Part shown: positions 1 to 11,450 of the stretch, one piece after another
How positions within the stretch are numbered: the first letter of the stretch is position 1
Layout of the letters: the number at the start of each line of letters is the position of its first letter
From: Quillaja saponaria
Taxonomy: Eukaryota; Streptophyta; Magnoliopsida; Fabales; Quillajaceae
Reading direction: 5' to 3'
Assembly: GCA_029379385.1 (NCBI GenBank)
Contig: CM055611.1
Span: 13,338,062 to 13,402,061, forward strand
DNA length: 64,000 nucleotides
Translations under genes and position numbers: made by a program
The notes under the pieces: generated by a model
What the model was told of the DNA's origin: nothing
Databases searched by the model: none
What the model saw: only the letters and a program-made list of their open reading frames with translations

Positions 1-557
1 CAAGAAAGGAGTTTAATGACATATTTTGACCATCCCTTTACAAGATATTTAAAAAGCAAAGTCACACAAATGACTAAACAGTTCATAATTTTATTACAAT
101 GAAAGAGAGTAGTTTTTTACTTTTTTAGAAAAGAAAACTTATTAAGAGAGCGGAGAACCAGAAGTCCTCTTAAGCATAAAAAAGGAAAGTAGAAAAAGCC
201 AGCTAAGATGAAAGCGCTTGCCAATCGCACTCTATATCAGTCAAAGAACTACCGTGAAAGGCTCCTATAGAATAACACGAAAAGAATTAAAAAAAAAAAA
301 AAAATCTTATCCTCATAGTTGGGGGTAAGCTTCCTTATTCCAAATCTCCTAAAAAAAAGCTCAATTCCACATAAACTTAGCATCCTTATTCACTCCAAAT
401 CTTATGGGCAATAGTTGGACTAAAGAAATATAACTAGTACATTTAATATAGACAAGTCAAGAGACCATAAAATGATGAAAAAAAAAGTTTAAAATAGAAT
501 GAAACAAAGGCCTAATATTTGATTATGATCTTTTGTTTAATAATTAATTAATTTTTT
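1..557. other. No gene recognised; AT-rich
   Basis: Only short A/T tracts (for example an A-run at 290-303) were seen. No exon of the VASt gene was found here. Confidence 0.5.
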
Positions 558-711
558 AATTATTCTATAAACATAATTTCCTAATTCTAGCCATGTGTGT
601 ATGTTATAATTAGCATACTATTATCTTTTTTGTAAATTATTCTATAAACATAATTTCCTAATTCTAGCCATGTGTGTATGTTATAATTAGCATACTATTA
701 TCTTTTTTGTA
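558..711. repeat. 77-bp near-perfect tandem duplication
   Basis: Two adjacent 77-bp units start at TATTCTATAAACATAATTTC at about 561 and 638 and both end at the TTTTTTGTAA stretch. I see no internal differences, which suggests a recent duplication. Confidence 0.9.
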
Positions 712-1354
712 ACATAAACTAAATATTATGTTTACTAGTAACTTCGCATGATTTAATAAGAAATGTACCACAAATACTTATTAGAGCGACCTGAGTAAAT
801 ACTTAAAATGTATCACTTTCTTAAATGGTGAACCAACTAAGCCACTTATACCATATTTTTGGCCAGGTTTCCCGTACCTTTTTACCATACCACATCCTGT
901 AACGTACCATGAAACCTGGTAACTATGTTCATCCCATGACCCCAAAATGGATTCTGCAATAATCACGCAACAAGCAATGAATTCGTACATGCCCAAAAGA
1001 CTCCAAATTCAAGAAAAATCTGCACTAAACCAACCAAAGTCACATAACAATTAAAGAAAGTATGAAGATCTAATCTAATAAGTTCAAACATAGGGACCTT
1101 ATAAGGAGAAGGTTGTTGACAATTATATATTTATGATTCTCTTTATCTGAATACTGATTAGGATTATAAATATGCAAGATCTAAAACTTCTGATAAAATC
1201 TATTTGTTCACATTTTCATATTAGTTACTTTATCTTTCATCTTTCTTATCTTTTAGGATTTTAAAAGTAAACTTATCTTTTGATTATATGCAATGTATGG
1301 TGGGTGACTTCAACCAATCTTTCTTTTTTCTTTTTCTTTTTTAACTTGACGTAG
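712..1354. other. No gene recognised upstream of VASt exon
   Basis: The - strand frame at 781-996 has no recognisable domain. The part just before 1355 is a long T/C tract typical of an intron 3' end, so 1-1354 is probably largely intronic to a gene that begins outside the window. Confidence 0.4.
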
Positions 1355-1421
1355 TCATTTGGTTATTGAGACATCACAAGAAGTGAGTGACGTTCCATAC
1401 GCAGATTATTTCCGTGTTGAG
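1355..1421 (+). CDS. VASt gene, first visible exon
   Basis: A pyrimidine-rich tract and GTAG precede the exon and GTATGG follows it. It begins with the third base of a codon and then has 22 full codons ending in YFRVE, a conserved VASt stretch. It joins in phase 0 to 3444. No earlier exon was recognised in 1-1354. Confidence 0.75.
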
Positions 1422-4400
1422 GTATGGGTTTTCTTTACAGTTCCATTTATAACTTGTCAGTATGTTTAGCTTGGTTGCAACTTCTGCGTGGAAATTTTTC
1501 TCCTTTGTTTCTATAAAAGAATTTACAACCTTGAGAAAACATCTTTTTGTCAAGTTGCTATATGATCATTGTTTACTTGGCCATCCTCTATATAATACAC
1601 TCTAACCAACCTTGAAGTGATAATAATGCTTTGGAGCCCCTTTAAAAGGATCTCTTGAGAAAACCTTTTTGAGAAAGTACAAATAAGTGTTACTTTTCTC
1701 TTCAAATTATCATGTAAGTCCTAAAATAACTTTACAAGAAGAAAAAGTCCTCCTTTCAAGAATTCTGAGTTTTTCTTTTAGGCATTTAGCATTGAGAGAG
1801 ATGGAGGAGGGGAGAATGGGATTTTGGAAAAATGAAGGTGGTAATGTTCTTGACCATGGAGGTTTTGCAGTGAGGTAAGGTGGTGGTGGGTGGTTAAAAG
1901 GTGGGTGTTTGTTTTTTAGGTTTTTTCTTTTTTCTTTTAATTTTATTACTGCAATTTTTTTTTCTTCAACAAAAAACCTATGTTTTCATTTTTTTACAAC
2001 CAAGGTATCAATTTTTTTTTCTCAATAGACCAAGTGATTAATTCATGTTAGGTATCGTTAGCCACATCATTTTCCGTTAACTTTCATTCAGTTAACTTAG
2101 ACGGAAGGTGATGGCAGGACCAATTAGATTAATTTTACAATTATGAAGACCGAATTACAACAAATTGAAGTGTAAGGACTAAAGTGAATTCCTAGCCAAA
2201 CTCCAGGGACGAAAAATATAATTTAACCTAATTATTATATTTTTCTAAATATGTTATCTTCGTTTTAAGAAATGATCTACTTAATTAATATCTTCCACCT
2301 AAAAATCACTAAAAATAAAAAATAAAAAATAAAAAGAAAAAGAAAAAGGGTGAAGGTGGTGCAAAATATCAAAATCTAAAATTTGGACTCATTTTAAATG
2401 AAAATTTAAAAGTAAGACTTTTTGGTATCTTGAAGAGAAAAATAGGACTTATATATACCTCCCCCAACCTTTTTCTTGACAGTGCCTGGTGCTTGGGAAG
2501 ACAAAGAAAAAGAGTTTTTTAGTTTACGGAGAATTTTAAGCAAAATTGGATTTTCAGCATGTCTTCTTGGGGAACAACAATTTCTTTTGGAAATAATCTT
2601 AATGAATGCCTATTCTAGGCACAGTGCTAGAAAAGAGCGTCAGGTGCTTTTGCTTGTTTTTGTAGATTATTATGACCTTCGCTAGATAGGGATATTGGAA
2701 TATGGTTGGACATAATTGATTTTTCATGTTCCTCATGTACACTCAGGAATGTACATATTTTCCCTACAATTTTGAATGCAGAACTAATGTTGATACTGAG
2801 ATATCTTTTCAAGTTTGAAAGCAACTTTCACAAAGAAATTACTGGCTTATAGCAAATTAGGTAGTCGTTCCTCCATGTCTGAGATAGTTGTTTGCTAAAT
2901 TTTGAACAGAGGAAATATTATTGTTGGAAAGACTAAGAATTTAGAAATAGGGTTTGTCCACTAAAATTTGTGTGGACTCGGTAATAATACATGAGTTAGT
3001 CTCATCACTCTCACAAATTAAGGTTTTCTCTTTTTTTTTTTCCTTTTCTCCTAACATTGCTTTAGACTTAAGAAAATCTTAACATGCTTGTATGATACCA
3101 AAGATGTTTGCCATTCCATTCGCTCAAACTAGGTTAGACTATTAGACCTATTAGGTTAGATGAAACATTTGATTTGCAATAATAAATGCCAATTTTTTCA
3201 TCAGATGTAGATTAGACTTCTTTGTGTGAGTATTGGTTGTTCTCGAACAATTGAACATTCTTTATTTAAAAAATAATAATATTTTAAGGTTTTTAATATG
3301 CTATAGTTTTTGGTTTATTGAGAGTTTATATTTACAAGGGAATTCTTATTAGATTATTATTCATTTCAAATTACTTTCATCTTGAATTATTAGTCTTATT
3401 AGATTATTATTCATTTCACATTACTTTTATCTTGAATTATCAGGGGTTATGGGATATACAGAGAGATACAGATGAGTCAAAAGAATGCTGCATTCTACGG
3501 ATATATGTGAATGTGGCATTTTCTAAGAAAACAATTTGGAAAGGTGTGGCTTGCCAAATTCTTTATTTAAATTAAATTTGTTTTGTTTTAGTTGATGCTC
3601 ATCCTTTTCTCTTAGGTGCCACCTTAGAATTTAAAGTAATGTAGATGTTCGATGGTTATTTGATTCAATTCTAGAAGGCGTCTCTTGAAGCTCAATTATA
3701 GTGAATTGGTTTATGCTTTTCTAGCATTTATCTAGTCTGCTTTGTTTTGGAATTGCTTGTGTGCTTTTAAAGTATTAAATATAATTCCCTATAAGTTTTT
3801 GTGAAAGTAAGAGAAAGAGAAAACCCAGGTATTGAGAGTGAAAATCGGTGAGTATTGCCTTCACACTAATGCTATATTTATACTATATGAATATGAACTA
3901 AGTCAACTATATTACAACGTAAATCAAGGCTAGGAATAAGGAAGCTAAACAATGAATCTAGTCAACTATTCCAACACCCCCTCATGCTAGAGCATATAGG
4001 TCATGTGTTCCAAGCTTGTTGCATAGATATCGAAGTTGGTTTTTCCTTAAGGACTTAGTAAATAAATCAGCTAAATGGTCTTCAGACTTTGCATAGGCTG
4101 TTTTGATTGTGTTATCTAGAAGCTTTTCTCGAATGAAGTGACAATCGACCCCTATATGTTTTGTTCTTTCATAGAATATTGGGTTAGAGGCAATATGTAA
4201 AGCAGCTTGATTATCACATATTAGCTCCATAGGTTGTAAGTGCTGAAACTCGATTTCTTCCAACAAGTATTTTAGCCAAACCAATTCAGTAATAGTATAA
4301 GTCATGGCTCTATATTCGGACTCAGCTTTGGATCTTGCAATGACAGTTTGCTTCTTACTTTTCTACAAAATAGGATTTCCTCCCAAAAAAGACACAATAT

Positions 4401-7400
4401 CTTATCTTCTGTCAAAAGAAGAGCCAGCCCAATTTGCATTATTGTAATCCTAAACAAGAGTGGAGTCATATTTTTTACCAAAGTTGTGACTGTGACTATG
4501 TCCATGAACTAAATGTGACCATGATTCTTGTACAATAGCTCATTTCCTAGTCCAGTGTTAAGATATCGCAAAATAAAATAACTACAGTCCAATGAGAAGT
4601 GCGAGGTTGAGCAAGAAACTAACTAACCACACTAGTGGCAAATGCAATAGCTGGTCTAGTTAGTGTGAGGTAATTCAGCTTACCAATCAAGCGTATGTAT
4701 AGTTTATGATTTGTCAGAAGCTTTCCCTCATTAAGTACATGTTTGACATTAAGAACCATAAGAGTATCAATAGGTTTTGAGTTTAACATTCTTGTATCGC
4801 TCAATATATCAAGGCAATATTTTCTCTGGGAGAGAGAGGTACCAAACTGTGATTTAGCAACTTCAATGCCCAAGAAATACTTTGATTATCCCAAGTCTTT
4901 GGTCTGAAACTTAAGAGTGTAAGAAAGACTTCAACTGCTGAATGATAGAACTATCATCATTGGTGATCACAATATCATCAATATACACAATTTATAGAAT
5001 TCGATTATGAGGTGTATGCTTGTAGAAGACAAAATGATCAACAGAACATCGCTGAAGCCCAAAACTGAGAACAACTTTACTGAATCTTCCAAACCAGGCC
5101 CTAGGAGATTGTTTCAAACCCTACATAGACTTCTTCAATTGCCAAACCAAGTTACTCTCTCCCATAGCAACAAACCCTGGAGGTTGCTCCATAAAAACTT
5201 ATTCATCCAAGTCACCATGAAGAAAGGAATTTTTGATATCTAGCTGATGCAAAGGCCAATTAAAGATAGTAGCAAGAAAAATAAAAACTCCTGAATGAGG
5301 TGATTTTAACAAATGGAGAAAAAGTTTTGGAGTAATCTACACCATAAATCTGTATGTAGCCTTTTGTTACAAATCGAGCTTTCAAACGATCAACAGAATC
5401 ATCAGGATGTACTTTCATAGTATATACTCACCCGACAGCCAATATTAGACTTTCTAGCAGTTAAGGAAACTAGATCCCAAGTACCATTATTGTGTAAGGC
5501 ATCCATCTCATCAACCATGGCCTGTCGCCACCCCGGATGGGCAAGTGCATCACTGGTTGTCTTAGTGACAGGAACAGAAGACAAAGAGGAAACAAATGCA
5601 TTTTAGGATGAAGATAATCGATGATAACTAATAAAAGAGTAAAAGGAGAAGGATTACGAGTGGAAGGAATACCTTTACTAATGGCCGAGGTGGACTGTCA
5701 GCAAGAGATAGGTCCAAGGTCAAGGATGAAGTTGGAGCCGGGAGTGAGTCATCCGGTACAACAACAAAGTTTGCAAGAGGATGAGTCGGACTACGACGAT
5801 GATAGACTTGCAATGGATGAGCTGTGGAGAGAGATGACTCAGGTGGTCCAATGTAAGGGACAGGGAGAAGATATGAGATAGGATGTCGGTCAACAGAAGA
5901 TGAAGAGAAAAATGAAGACTCATCAAACAAAGGTGACATCAGCAGAGGTGAAGTGTCGATGATTTTCTGGAGAATAGCATTTATATCCCTTTTGAAGATG
6001 AGAATAGCCCAAAAAGATGCATTTAATGGATTTAGCAAAATGCTTATCCTACCCAGGGGTTAGATCATGGACAAAACAAGTACAACAAAAAAGATGCAAA
6101 GGTAGGGAATATAAGGATTGAGCTGGGAATAAAATAGCATGCGAAATTTTATTATGTAAAACCGAATACGACATATGAATCAACTAGCATGCAGTAAGAA
6201 CATCTATCCAAAAACGAAGAGGCACATTATTATGGATCAACAAAGTACGGGCGATTTCAATTAAGTGCCTATTTTTATGCTCAACAACTTCATTTTGTTG
6301 TGAAGTATGAGCACATGAGGATTGATGGATCATATTTTGTGATGTCATGAAAATTTGAAAAGATTAGGCAAAATATTCATGAGCATTATCGCTTTATAAA
6401 ATGCCAATATTAACACCAAATTGAGTTTTAATTTCAAGCACAAAATTGTTAAAAAAGAGAGAATAACTTTGAACTACGTTTTATAAAAACAACCTAGTGC
6501 AACGAGAATAGTCATCAATAAATGTAACAAAATACTGATAACCTAAAGTACTACTGACACGACTAGATTCTCAAATATCATTGTGAACAAGGTGAAAAGG
6601 AGACTGTTTTAAAACAACTGTACTTTGAAAAAGAAGCAAGTGTGTGCTTTCCAATCTGACAGGACTTAGAGAGCGGAGTCTCAAATGGTAGTATTACCGG
6701 AGAGGATGTCTATAACAATTGAGCAAAAACATCATCTATAGAGGGAACATATGAACTTGCCAAAATCTGATGACGGACTGAGTCAAGATTCGACTCAGAG
6801 GCCATATAGAGTTTATCCTGATGTTCTTCCTAAGCAGCGACACTAGTGGTCACAAGTAATAACTCTGCAAATTTAGCTTTTACATTCTGAATTTTACCCA
6901 AATAAGTAGACATATCCTGATCAAATTGTCTTAAATTTAACATATTTGTAACCACAAAATAAAAGTGATAAATATCATTGGTATAAAGTGTTTTGGCCTA
7001 TTTCCACAATTTTGAACAAGTTTTATAAGCACAAAAAATCTGCAAAATTGAGGGTGAAAGGGATGCCCACAGTAAACTGCATAATTGAGCATCAACTTTC
7101 TTTCACATAGGTTGATCCTTTTCAAGAATTTCAGCTAGGGTTTTAAATAAATGGTCTTCATGACCCTGACTCATAAACTATAATTCAATTGAAGCAGTCC
7201 ATGATAGATAATTAGAACCTAATAATTTTTCAGTAGTGATAATAGGATTACCTGGAGAAGGCAGATATAAAACAGCAGGAGATTCTTCAGAGGTAGACAT
7301 ATTTATTTGTCAATGGGAAACACATCTGGACTTTGAAAAACAGCAGGAAAAACTGAGAAAATACTTGAAAAGTGAAATACTGAGGTGTCAGACCCAAATC

Positions 7401-10194
7401 ACAATGATGGAAGGCTCAGATGGGTGTGTGGGTGGCTGAGTCAACTCGGACAGAGGGCTAGAAGGTGGGGTGTGGTCAGCGTGTGGCTCTGCAGGTAGAG
7501 AGAAAAGGCGGCTCGTGGGAGCTCTGATGAGACCAAGATTTTGGCGGTAGGTAGATCGGAATATTCTGGTTCTTATGGTATGGCTGGTGTCAAAAAATAA
7601 GGCTGGGTAGTATGAGAGCTAACAACACGGCCCTTGTTTATCGAGGGATTCGTCGCTGGAAAGAGTTGCAGCGATAAAAAGAAAATAAAGGCACTGCTGG
7701 AAAGAGGCATAGCAGGGAAAAAAAGAAAAAAAAAAGGTTTCTCTAACCTTGCTATGATACCATGTGAAAGTTAGAGAAAGAGAAAACTCGGGTATTGAGA
7801 GTAAAAATCAGTGAGTATTGCTTTCACACTGATGCTATATTTATACTATATGAATGTGTGATGTACAAGCTAAGTCAACTATATTACAACCTAAATCAAG
7901 GCTAGGAATATAGAAGCTAAAAATAAGAAAACTAATTACAGACTAAATAAGAAAACTAGTCAACTATTCCAATAGTTATCTTGATCAGAAAGCCAAGAAG
8001 GATCAAACAACATTTTCTTTAATTTGTTTGGTAAATACTGGGTAACATGAAACAAAATTATGTCATGTCATTTGTTGCTCTTGATGTTTGATCTGCACAA
8101 TTTAGGATATATTTCAGCGTAATATTAACTTACAGTTGAATATCAAGCACGTTGAGCAGTTCTATAAATTACTTGGTGAATATATAAATATTTCAATTTA
8201 TAGTTTAGTAGAAGTTCATAGATATGTACATGGGTAAAGCAAAAAGGTAACAAACAATGCAACCTGTAAAAATCAAAGTGCATATATTAACACTGCATAT
8301 TTAAGCAACGTCTAAATGATGACTCAACTTATTTCCTACAATATCTAGTATACTCTATGTCACTGAGGTAAAAATATTTATCATTCAAGTTAGTATTGGT
8401 CAATAATAATGTGTACATTGTCACAGGCAAGATAGTGCAGTCAACAGTTGAAGAATGTCGAGACGCCTATGCGATTTGGATAGGAATGGTAATATCTTTT
8501 ACCATATTTCCTTTTTTATTCTTGTTTTCTTCTTAAAAACTTTTCTCGTTGCAATAAATCATGTTCAAATTCCTGCTGATCAGACTCTGGCCATTAAAGA
8601 TGTAATGACATTTTTTATCAGGCACATGAGTTGTTGAAGAAGCAGAAGAGCCAAGAAAAGCAAGAAGGTTAGACATTTTCAAGATTACTTTTTATTGTTG
8701 CAGATGATGTTTTCAGATTCTTAATACTAAGTTTCTGCTTTTCCGAGACAGGAGCTGTTACTAGTGCTTGTGTGGTTCAAAAAGGTGAAGTACACTTAGA
8801 GAGGGAAGCAAATGGCGGAGAATCTTCAGAAAGGATGCACGAGTCTAGTAACGCTACAAGGACACCACATGTATCTGAAATCTGTAGATATTGACCAACG
8901 CGTTGGCAATCTCTTGCAAGGAAATTTGACGGATACTACACCTGTTGCATCTTTGTTGAGAGAATTTATGATGAAGCTAAGGTCTTGCTTGAAAAGTCAA
9001 AGCCATCTTTCTCTGCTCCTTGTTATCATTTTTGCCTTGATTTTCTTGATGCAGGTATGTACTCAACAAGAATTGAGAATATTATATTTTAATGTGCTGA
9101 CTTTAAAAAGTCCTATAGATTTCTCTGGAGTAGCCCGGATTTTTTATGTTTGCCTCAGGCTGTGCATTTTGCAATTAACATTGGTGAAACTGAGAGGTGG
9201 CTCAATATCTGGGAGAGTGGTATTGATATTTGGACATTTTATCCAAAATGCTTTCAAAGTTTTTGCTGCTAAGTTCTTGGTCTAAGTCTAACTACGTACA
9301 TGAATCTCAATATGCTAACATTATCTGTCCACTATAGATAATTTGGTACCTTTGAATTTTGCATATGATATATCTTGTTCGACCAGGACATGTGACAGAA
9401 TTAGGAGCAGTTGCTGCAACAAAATATTCAAATTCATGGATATTTCTAAAGATTGTCCAATCTTTCAGAAAATTGAGGCTATGGTATTGATTTCATGCAT
9501 GTGTGTTGTCCATGTGACAAAAGTCTAAACTTTTTCTTTGAAAGGAAATACAAGTATAGTATATTAGTATCTTTTAGTTACAAAAGATGATTTTTCAATA
9601 ATCTGTGTTACTTTTCATATTATATTGCACATCTTTCTTTTTGATTTTTACAAAGGATGTAAAATTAAGATGACTTTCAAGGGTTTTAGTTTTAATTAAT
9701 AGAATGAAAGATATAACTTGGTTCTACTCAATTAATAGAATCTCAGAATTTTTCTTTGCCATTTTACAAAAAAGAAGTGGAAAAAATACCTTACTGAACT
9801 TTCACTTTGTGCTTACTTGGTCTTCCATTCTGATTTAAATCTTAAAGTTTGTTGCCGTCAGGGGTTAATGAAGAGTTATTATGATTTATGTCAAATTATT
9901 AATTAAGAGATTGTAGGAACATAAGCCATGAATTATTACTGTCTTGTTTTGCAGCAGTTCAGCATACTTGTTTTATTAGCCAGACCTCAACAAATCCATG
10001 TGAGCCCTCTAGCAGACTATGCAAGTAAGATGGATTATAAAGTTGGCGGAAGCTCATCTGAAGCCACAGCTTGGTTGGAAAAACGAATGCACCACCTTAA
10101 AGATGAGATGTACATGGTTGAGACTCGGCTTGAGAGGATGCGGTATGAACATGCACTTCTGAAAAAGCAACTAAAAGATCTAGAACATAGGTAA
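1355..10194 (+). CDS. VASt-domain (VAD1-like) membrane protein, C-terminal half, six exons, partial and frame-broken
   Basis: Six exons join cleanly by GT...AG rules: 1355-1421, 3444-3543, 8427-8488, 8622-8667, 8752-9054 and 9955-10194. The product runs from the end of a VASt domain (motif SDVPYADYFRVE) through a polar serine-rich linker and a hydrophobic membrane segment to a charged coiled coil ending at the TAA at 10192. In this family a GRAM domain and a StART-like VASt domain bind lipid or sterol and a C-terminal segment anchors the protein in a membrane; plant VAD1 is linked to cell-death control. The GRAM domain and the first half of VASt are not visible in 1-1354, so the gene starts left of the window or is truncated. 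Exon 5 needs a one-base shift near 8884 to join its two halves, so the gene may be a pseudogene. A copia element occupies the second visible intron. Family assignment is from remembered motifs, not a search. Confidence 0.8.
1422..3343. other. Intron of the VASt gene
   Basis: About 2 kb between the donor at 1422 and the acceptor at 3443. It holds T-rich tracts and, at about 2040-2230, a generic plant repeat-like stretch (TTTTCCGTTAACTTTCATT). Short open frames here show no family resemblance. Confidence 0.55.
3344..3443 (+). repeat. 50-bp tandem duplication covering the 3' splice site
   Basis: Units 3344-3393 and 3394-3443 both start TCTTATTAGATTATTATTCA. They differ at about three positions. 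The first ends in TTATTAG and the second in TTATCAG, the acceptor of the exon at 3444. Confidence 0.9.
3444..3543 (+). CDS. VASt gene, exon with end of VASt beta-sheet
   Basis: This exon starts at GLWDIQRD and continues through IYVNVAFSKKTIWKG, the conserved late VASt segment. The acceptor CAG is 3441-3443 and the donor GTGTGG starts at 3544. It is 33 codons plus one base, which fits the two-base start of the next exon at 8427. The acceptor lies exactly at the end of a 50-bp tandem duplication. Confidence 0.8.
3800..3976 (-). repeat. 3' LTR of intronic copia element
   Basis: It begins TGTGAAAGTAAGAG and ends CTATTCCAACA on the + strand, with TG...CA termini. It aligns with 7763-7974 but lacks about 35 bp near the outer end. 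Confidence 0.9.
3982..5584 (-). pseudogene. Copia reverse transcriptase and RNase H remnant
   Basis: The reverse transcriptase starts around 5560 (WRQAMVDEMDALHNNGTWDL). The YIDD catalytic box is at 4974-4985, and the palm end at 4619-4873 reads GIEVAKSQFG. RNase H follows at about 3982-4430 with the typical copia tail (LICDNQAALHIASNPIFYER, HIGVDCHFIREKL, DLFTKSL). Frames shift between 4430 and 4620 and again near 5240-5400, so no enzyme can be made. Confidence 0.85.
5590..6660 (-). pseudogene. Copia integrase and linker remnant
   Basis: On the - strand the motifs are YQYFVTFIDDYSR (about 6510-6550) and QQNEVVEHKNRHL (about 6265-6305), corresponding to the core of copia integrase, followed by a serine/proline-rich linker at 5628-6038. 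The zinc-binding start near 6600-6660 is degraded. Several stops interrupt it. Confidence 0.8.
6670..7300 (-). pseudogene. Copia gag (UBN2-type) remnant
   Basis: On the - strand from about 6943 the reading MLNLRQFDQDMSTYLGKIQN is the usual copia gag core, followed after a stop by a segment with RHQILASSYVPSIDDVFAQL ending near 6716. The N-terminal part reaches toward 7300. There is no zinc knuckle downstream. Confidence 0.75.
7751..7762 (-). other. Primer-binding site of copia element
   Basis: On the - strand TGGTATCATAGC directly follows the LTR. It differs at one position from the usual copia site complementary to initiator Met-tRNA (TGGTATCAGAGC). Confidence 0.85.
7763..7974 (-). repeat. 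5' LTR of intronic copia element
   Basis: 212-bp copy of the LTR at 3800. The terminal CA has become TA at 7973-7974. Differences from the partner LTR are scattered, so the insertion is not very recent. Confidence 0.9.
7975..8426. other. Remaining intron sequence before VASt exon 3
   Basis: AT-rich intron DNA between the copia element and the acceptor at 8424-8426. No further feature recognised. Confidence 0.6.
8427..8667 (+). CDS. VASt gene, two short exons (8427-8488 and 8622-8667)
   Basis: The first encodes KIVQSTVEECRDAYAIWIGM (with the preceding exon supplying part of the first codon), the last VASt helix. The second encodes a lysine/glutamine-rich stretch from AHELLKKQ. Borders are CAG at 8424-8426, GTAATA at 8489, an acceptor ending at 8621 and GTTAGA at 8668. 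All phases agree. Confidence 0.75.
8752..9054 (+). CDS. VASt gene, linker and membrane-segment exon with frame break
   Basis: The first part reads in one frame from GAVTSACVVQKGEVHL to HVSEIC and meets TGA at 8892. From about 8884 the next frame carries the family-like stretch RVGNLLQGNL and a hydrophobic run (LSLLLVIIFALIFLMQ) up to the donor GTATGT at 9055. Neither frame alone covers the exon, and no intron of plausible size could restore it. A one-base insertion here, or a sequencing error, is the simplest reading. Confidence 0.7.
9055..9954. other. Intron between the last two VASt exons
   Basis: The donor GTATGT and acceptor TTTTGCAG bound about 900 bp. Short frames inside it show no family resemblance. 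Confidence 0.6.
9955..10194 (+). CDS. VASt gene, last exon with C-terminal coiled coil
   Basis: The acceptor TTTTGCAG ends at 9954. The exon completes the membrane segment (QFSILVLLARPQQ), then has a spacer and a heptad-like charged helix including WLEKRMHHLKDEM and ALLKKQLKDLEHR before TAA at 10192-10194. The frame is fully open and continues that of the second half of the previous exon. Confidence 0.8.
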   Translation, partial: QFSILVLLARPQQIHVSPLADYASKMDYKVGGSSSEATAWLEKRMHHLKDEMYMVETRLERMRYEHALLKKQLKDLEHR

Positions 10195-11282
10195 CTGTCA
10201 CTTATATGTTATCAATCTTACTGGTATATCTCTTCATTTTCTTCTCTGTATGTCCGAAAGATGCAAGTCATAAGAAGAATAATGGACTTGTTGAATCTAA
10301 ATTTGAGCCACTTCAATTGTTGATAATAAACGTTAAGTAAGTAGATCATAATGTTGGAGACCATGTTTCACCCATTATATTGTGGAGAATAAACTTTTCT
10401 TATCTTATATTGTGACAATAAACATTTTCTTTTCGTTTGGTGATCCTATAAGGAGACAGGATCATATCAGTTGGTTTCAAATACGTTGTTGGTAAAATAA
10501 TAATAATATAAACTTATATTATTGATAATGAACAATTATAAATTATCCGGAGATAATAATATAATTATATAACGTAATACTGTCAAATAAATGTTAATAT
10601 GTTAGACCTATCATATTGTGGATAATTAACTTTTCTTGTCTTATATTGTAAGTTATTATGCCGTAAATAAGATAAGATGCTTTTGCTTAGCCACCCGTGT
10701 TCATGTATCTTTAAATCTGTATTGAAAATTATGAGTTCGTTCCAACCATTGGTTAAGAAGAATAGTATAATCACATAATACAACTATCCGTTTGGCTCTT
10801 GTACTGTATTTGGAAACAAGTGCTCTTTATTTTTTATTTTGTACTGCATTTGGTGATAGGGTAGTTGGCTAGTTCTAGAATGGAAATGACTAATTCGAGA
10901 CTTGACTCGTCTCCAAGAAAAATAAATCATACTCTAGTTTAATTTCGAAATGATTTTGTTTTGAGTATTAAATTTTAAATACTAGGCTCGATAATTTGTT
11001 GAATTATTTGTTTAAAATTTTTTAAATTTGTTAAAATATTAATTTTTTATTTAATTTAAATATATATTAATTTAAATATATATTTATATTAAATATATGT
11101 TTTAAATTTATAAAAATATATTAAATATAAGTAATTTTTTTATGAAGTATTCAAGCCAAGCTTGAATTTGCGAATGAGGCCCATTTCTAAACTCGAAGTG
11201 AAGTTTGAATTTTGTAATTCGTATCTCAATGTTTGGCTCGTTTAAGCCTTATGTGGATCCAATGCAATAAATTGGAATCTTT
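10195..11282. other. 3' flank of VASt gene; no gene seen
   Basis: AT-rich. An imperfect internal duplication shares ATATTGTGGA...TTAACTTTTCTT...CTTATATTGT-type stretches at about 10378-10430 and 10610-10650. The region around 11000-11130 is almost entirely A and T. Confidence 0.45.
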
Positions 11283-11450
11283 TCTCTTTTTATTATTTTC
11301 TTTAAAATTTTGGTCTCTTTTGCCTTTTCACATGGCTTGCTATTTGAAATTTAAAAAGAAACTTATCTCTTTTTTATTATTTTCCTTAGAAATTTGGTCT
11401 CTTATTTTTTGCTTTTTCACATGACTTGCTATTTGAAATTTGAAAAGAAA
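11283..11450. repeat. About 83-bp imperfect tandem duplication
   Basis: The two units each run from TCTCTTTTT to AAAAGAAA and share GGTCTCTT and CTTGCTATTTGAAATTT. Copies start at about 11283 and 11366 and differ at several positions. Confidence 0.8.

Larger units (their letters stand above)
3800..7974 (-). mobile_element. Ty1/copia retrotransposon, degenerate, with two LTRs
   Basis: Read on the - strand the order is LTR, primer-binding site, gag, integrase, reverse transcriptase, RNase H, polypurine tract (GAGGGGG next to 3976), LTR. The order integrase before reverse transcriptase defines Ty1/copia. Stops and frameshifts break every domain, and the gag zinc knuckle and protease region is missing between gag (about 6.7 kb) and integrase (about 6.65 kb). 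Flanking 5-mers GTTTT (3795-3799) and GTTAT (7975-7979) look like a decayed target-site duplication. The element lies antisense within an intron of the VASt gene. Confidence 0.9.

Noticed and set aside
781..996. 71-codon frame on the - strand
   Set aside because: No recognisable domain and no gene context; kept as unassigned DNA near a probable intron end.
5621..5881. 86-codon + strand frame
   Set aside because: Antisense shadow of the copia integrase linker on the - strand.
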